From assembly GCA_031266495.1 (NCBI GenBank), contig JAISAX010000562.1, forward strand, positions 1 through 13,440: a stretch of DNA of 13,440 nt. The letters run 5' to 3'. The translations under genes and the position numbers were made by a program. The first letter of the stretch is position 1. The number at the start of each line of letters is the position of its first letter. Positions 12,510 through 13,440 of the stretch are shown in pieces. Below the pieces are notes generated by a model that saw only the letters and a program-made list of their open reading frames with translations, was not told the DNA's origin and made no database searches. Origin of the DNA: Opitutaceae bacterium (lineage in GTDB: Bacteria > Verrucomicrobiota > Verrucomicrobiae > Opitutales > Opitutaceae).

Positions 12510-13433
12510 ATGATCATTCCATCGTTCCCTCGCTGCCTCGCAGCCACCCTTGCCCTCGCGTCCCTGACAGGCGCCGCGCTTGCCCAGACAATCCCGTCAC
12601 CACTTGTCCACTACACCTTTGATGAAGGCTCCGGCGCCACCGCCGCCAACTCCGGCTCCGCCGCCGACGGCGACATCACCCTCAACAGAGGCACCAACAC
12701 TGCTGTTTCGTGGGGGACGCTGAATAACACTCCTTCCGGAGCCGGATACGCGCTCTCGTTCGACGGTACCAACGCCGGTGACAGCAACACAGGATCCAAT
12801 GTTGGAGCCGGAACGAATGTGACGGAACTCACCGACGGTTTTTCGTCCCTTACCACCTCCCTGTGGGTCAACATTTCCGGTCTGGCCGCCAGCCCCACTC
12901 GCCTCATCAGTGTGGCGAGTAGCGGCACCAACGGCTTTTCCTTCCGTCTGGAAAACACCACTCTCACAAGCGTAAAATTGCAACTCTGGGTAAATGGCGC
13001 CTCCGTCACTACCACAAACAGCATTGATGTGTCTTCCGGCTGGGTTTTCCTCGCCGTCAGCTACGATGGTACCGCCACAAGTAACAATGTGAACTTTTAT
13101 GCAGGCGGAACCGACACCGGCACCCCGCTCCTGCAACTGGATGCCGCCGCTCGCACTCTGAACGAGGGAAGCGTTGCCTCCCTTTCCATCGCAAGCAGGG
13201 ACTACCGCCTGCGTCTTGGCAGCGGGCAAGAGTACAGCGGCAACCGCAGTCCCGCCGGTCTTATTGACGACGTGCGCATCTACGACAGCGTGCTCTCCGC
13301 CGACCAGATCGCGGCGATTCGCATGGATACGCTTGTTCCCGTTCCCGAGCCTGCCACCGCCGCTGCGTTTGCCGGACTGGCCGCACTCCTCCTCGCGGGC
13401 CTTGCGGCAGCGCGACGAACCTCCCGCCACTGA
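12510..13433 (+). CDS. LamG-like PEP-CTERM surface protein
   Basis: A 307-residue secreted protein. A Sec signal peptide covers about residues 1-26 (hydrophobic core LAATLALASLTG, cleavage near ALA-Q). A concanavalin/LamG-like jelly-roll spans ~30-270, opening with VHYTFDEGSGATAANSGS and ending in the usual LIDDVRIYDSVLSADQIAAI. The C-terminus is a PEP-CTERM sorting tag: VPEP at 278-281, a hydrophobic helix (AAFAGLAALLLAGLAAA), then the basic cluster ARRTSRH. In bacteria with an exosortase, such proteins are cut and attached to the outer surface, often along with exopolysaccharide. No catalytic residues are evident; carbohydrate binding or adhesion is the likely role. The gene is monocistronic here, with an inverted-repeat operator candidate upstream. 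Confidence 0.9.
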   Translation: MIIPSFPRCLAATLALASLTGAALAQTIPSPLVHYTFDEGSGATAANSGSAADGDITLNRGTNTAVSWGTLNNTPSGAGYALSFDGTNAGDSNTGSNVGAGTNVTELTDGFSSLTTSLWVNISGLAASPTRLISVASSGTNGFSFRLENTTLTSVKLQLWVNGASVTTTNSIDVSSGWVFLAVSYDGTATSNNVNFYAGGTDTGTPLLQLDAAARTLNEGSVASLSIASRDYRLRLGSGQEYSGNRSPAGLIDDVRIYDSVLSADQIAAIRMDTLVPVPEPATAAAFAGLAALLLAGLAAARRTSRH

Positions 13434-13440
13434 CGCCTCC

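Noticed and set aside
12597..13430. 277-residue minus-strand open frame opposite the PEP-CTERM gene
   Set aside because: Low-complexity Gly/Val/Ala composition with no domain; the plus-strand product has signal peptide, LamG-like region and sorting tag.
1..13440. CRISPR array, tRNA or rRNA genes
   Set aside because: No regularly spaced direct repeats and no cloverleaf or rRNA-like sequence were seen on either strand.

Overview
The window is high-GC bacterial DNA, probably from a member of the Verrucomicrobiota close to Opitutaceae. This rests on the PEP-CTERM surface protein at the right end, intergenic palindromes and GACACGGAG-type repeats of the kind I associate with that group, a Tat-exported OpgD-type glucan protein, and the codon bias. 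The placement is inference; no rRNA or marker gene is present.

Layout. (1) 1-3726 is chromosomal: an L,D-transpeptidase on the minus strand, divergent from asd (aspartate-semialdehyde dehydrogenase). Next comes what looks like a complete guanidine-II (mini-ykkC) riboswitch, followed by only the first 23 codons of a sugE/gdx guanidinium exporter. A minus-strand OpgD-family periplasmic glucan protein follows. (2) 3794-3968 and 12038-12281 are two halves of one small host gene, split by an insertion. (3) 3969-12037 is an 8,069-bp Mu-like transposable element. It begins TG and ends CA, has a 13-bp perfect terminal inverted repeat and carries a second, longer subterminal site in each end. (4) 12282-13440 holds a promoter region with a 10-bp inverted repeat and a LamG-like PEP-CTERM protein.

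Logic of the element. A cI-like repressor (minus strand) and a Ner/Cro-like HTH protein (plus strand) diverge from a short AT-rich control region carrying at least four GGTCNGATTT operator-like repeats. The rightward operon runs through six small early genes, most joined by ATGA or GTGA stop/start overlaps, into a MuA-like DDE transposase and a MuB/TniB-like AAA+ ATPase, then three small genes. No head, tail, lysis or resistance gene is present. The element is therefore best described as a Mu-type transposon with phage-style lysogeny control and no recognisable cargo. Two paralogous excisionase/MerR-like HTH proteins (38/59 identical residues at their C-termini) sit at the two ends, both pointing outward, each followed by a hairpin and then the terminal repeat.

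Most notable points: the riboswitch whose exporter gene has been cut off; the paired terminal HTH paralogs; a transposase whose second catalytic acid appears to be Glu (EHGS) rather than Asp; the asymmetric transposase-site arrays at the ends; and the fact that removing the element restores an in-frame host gene.
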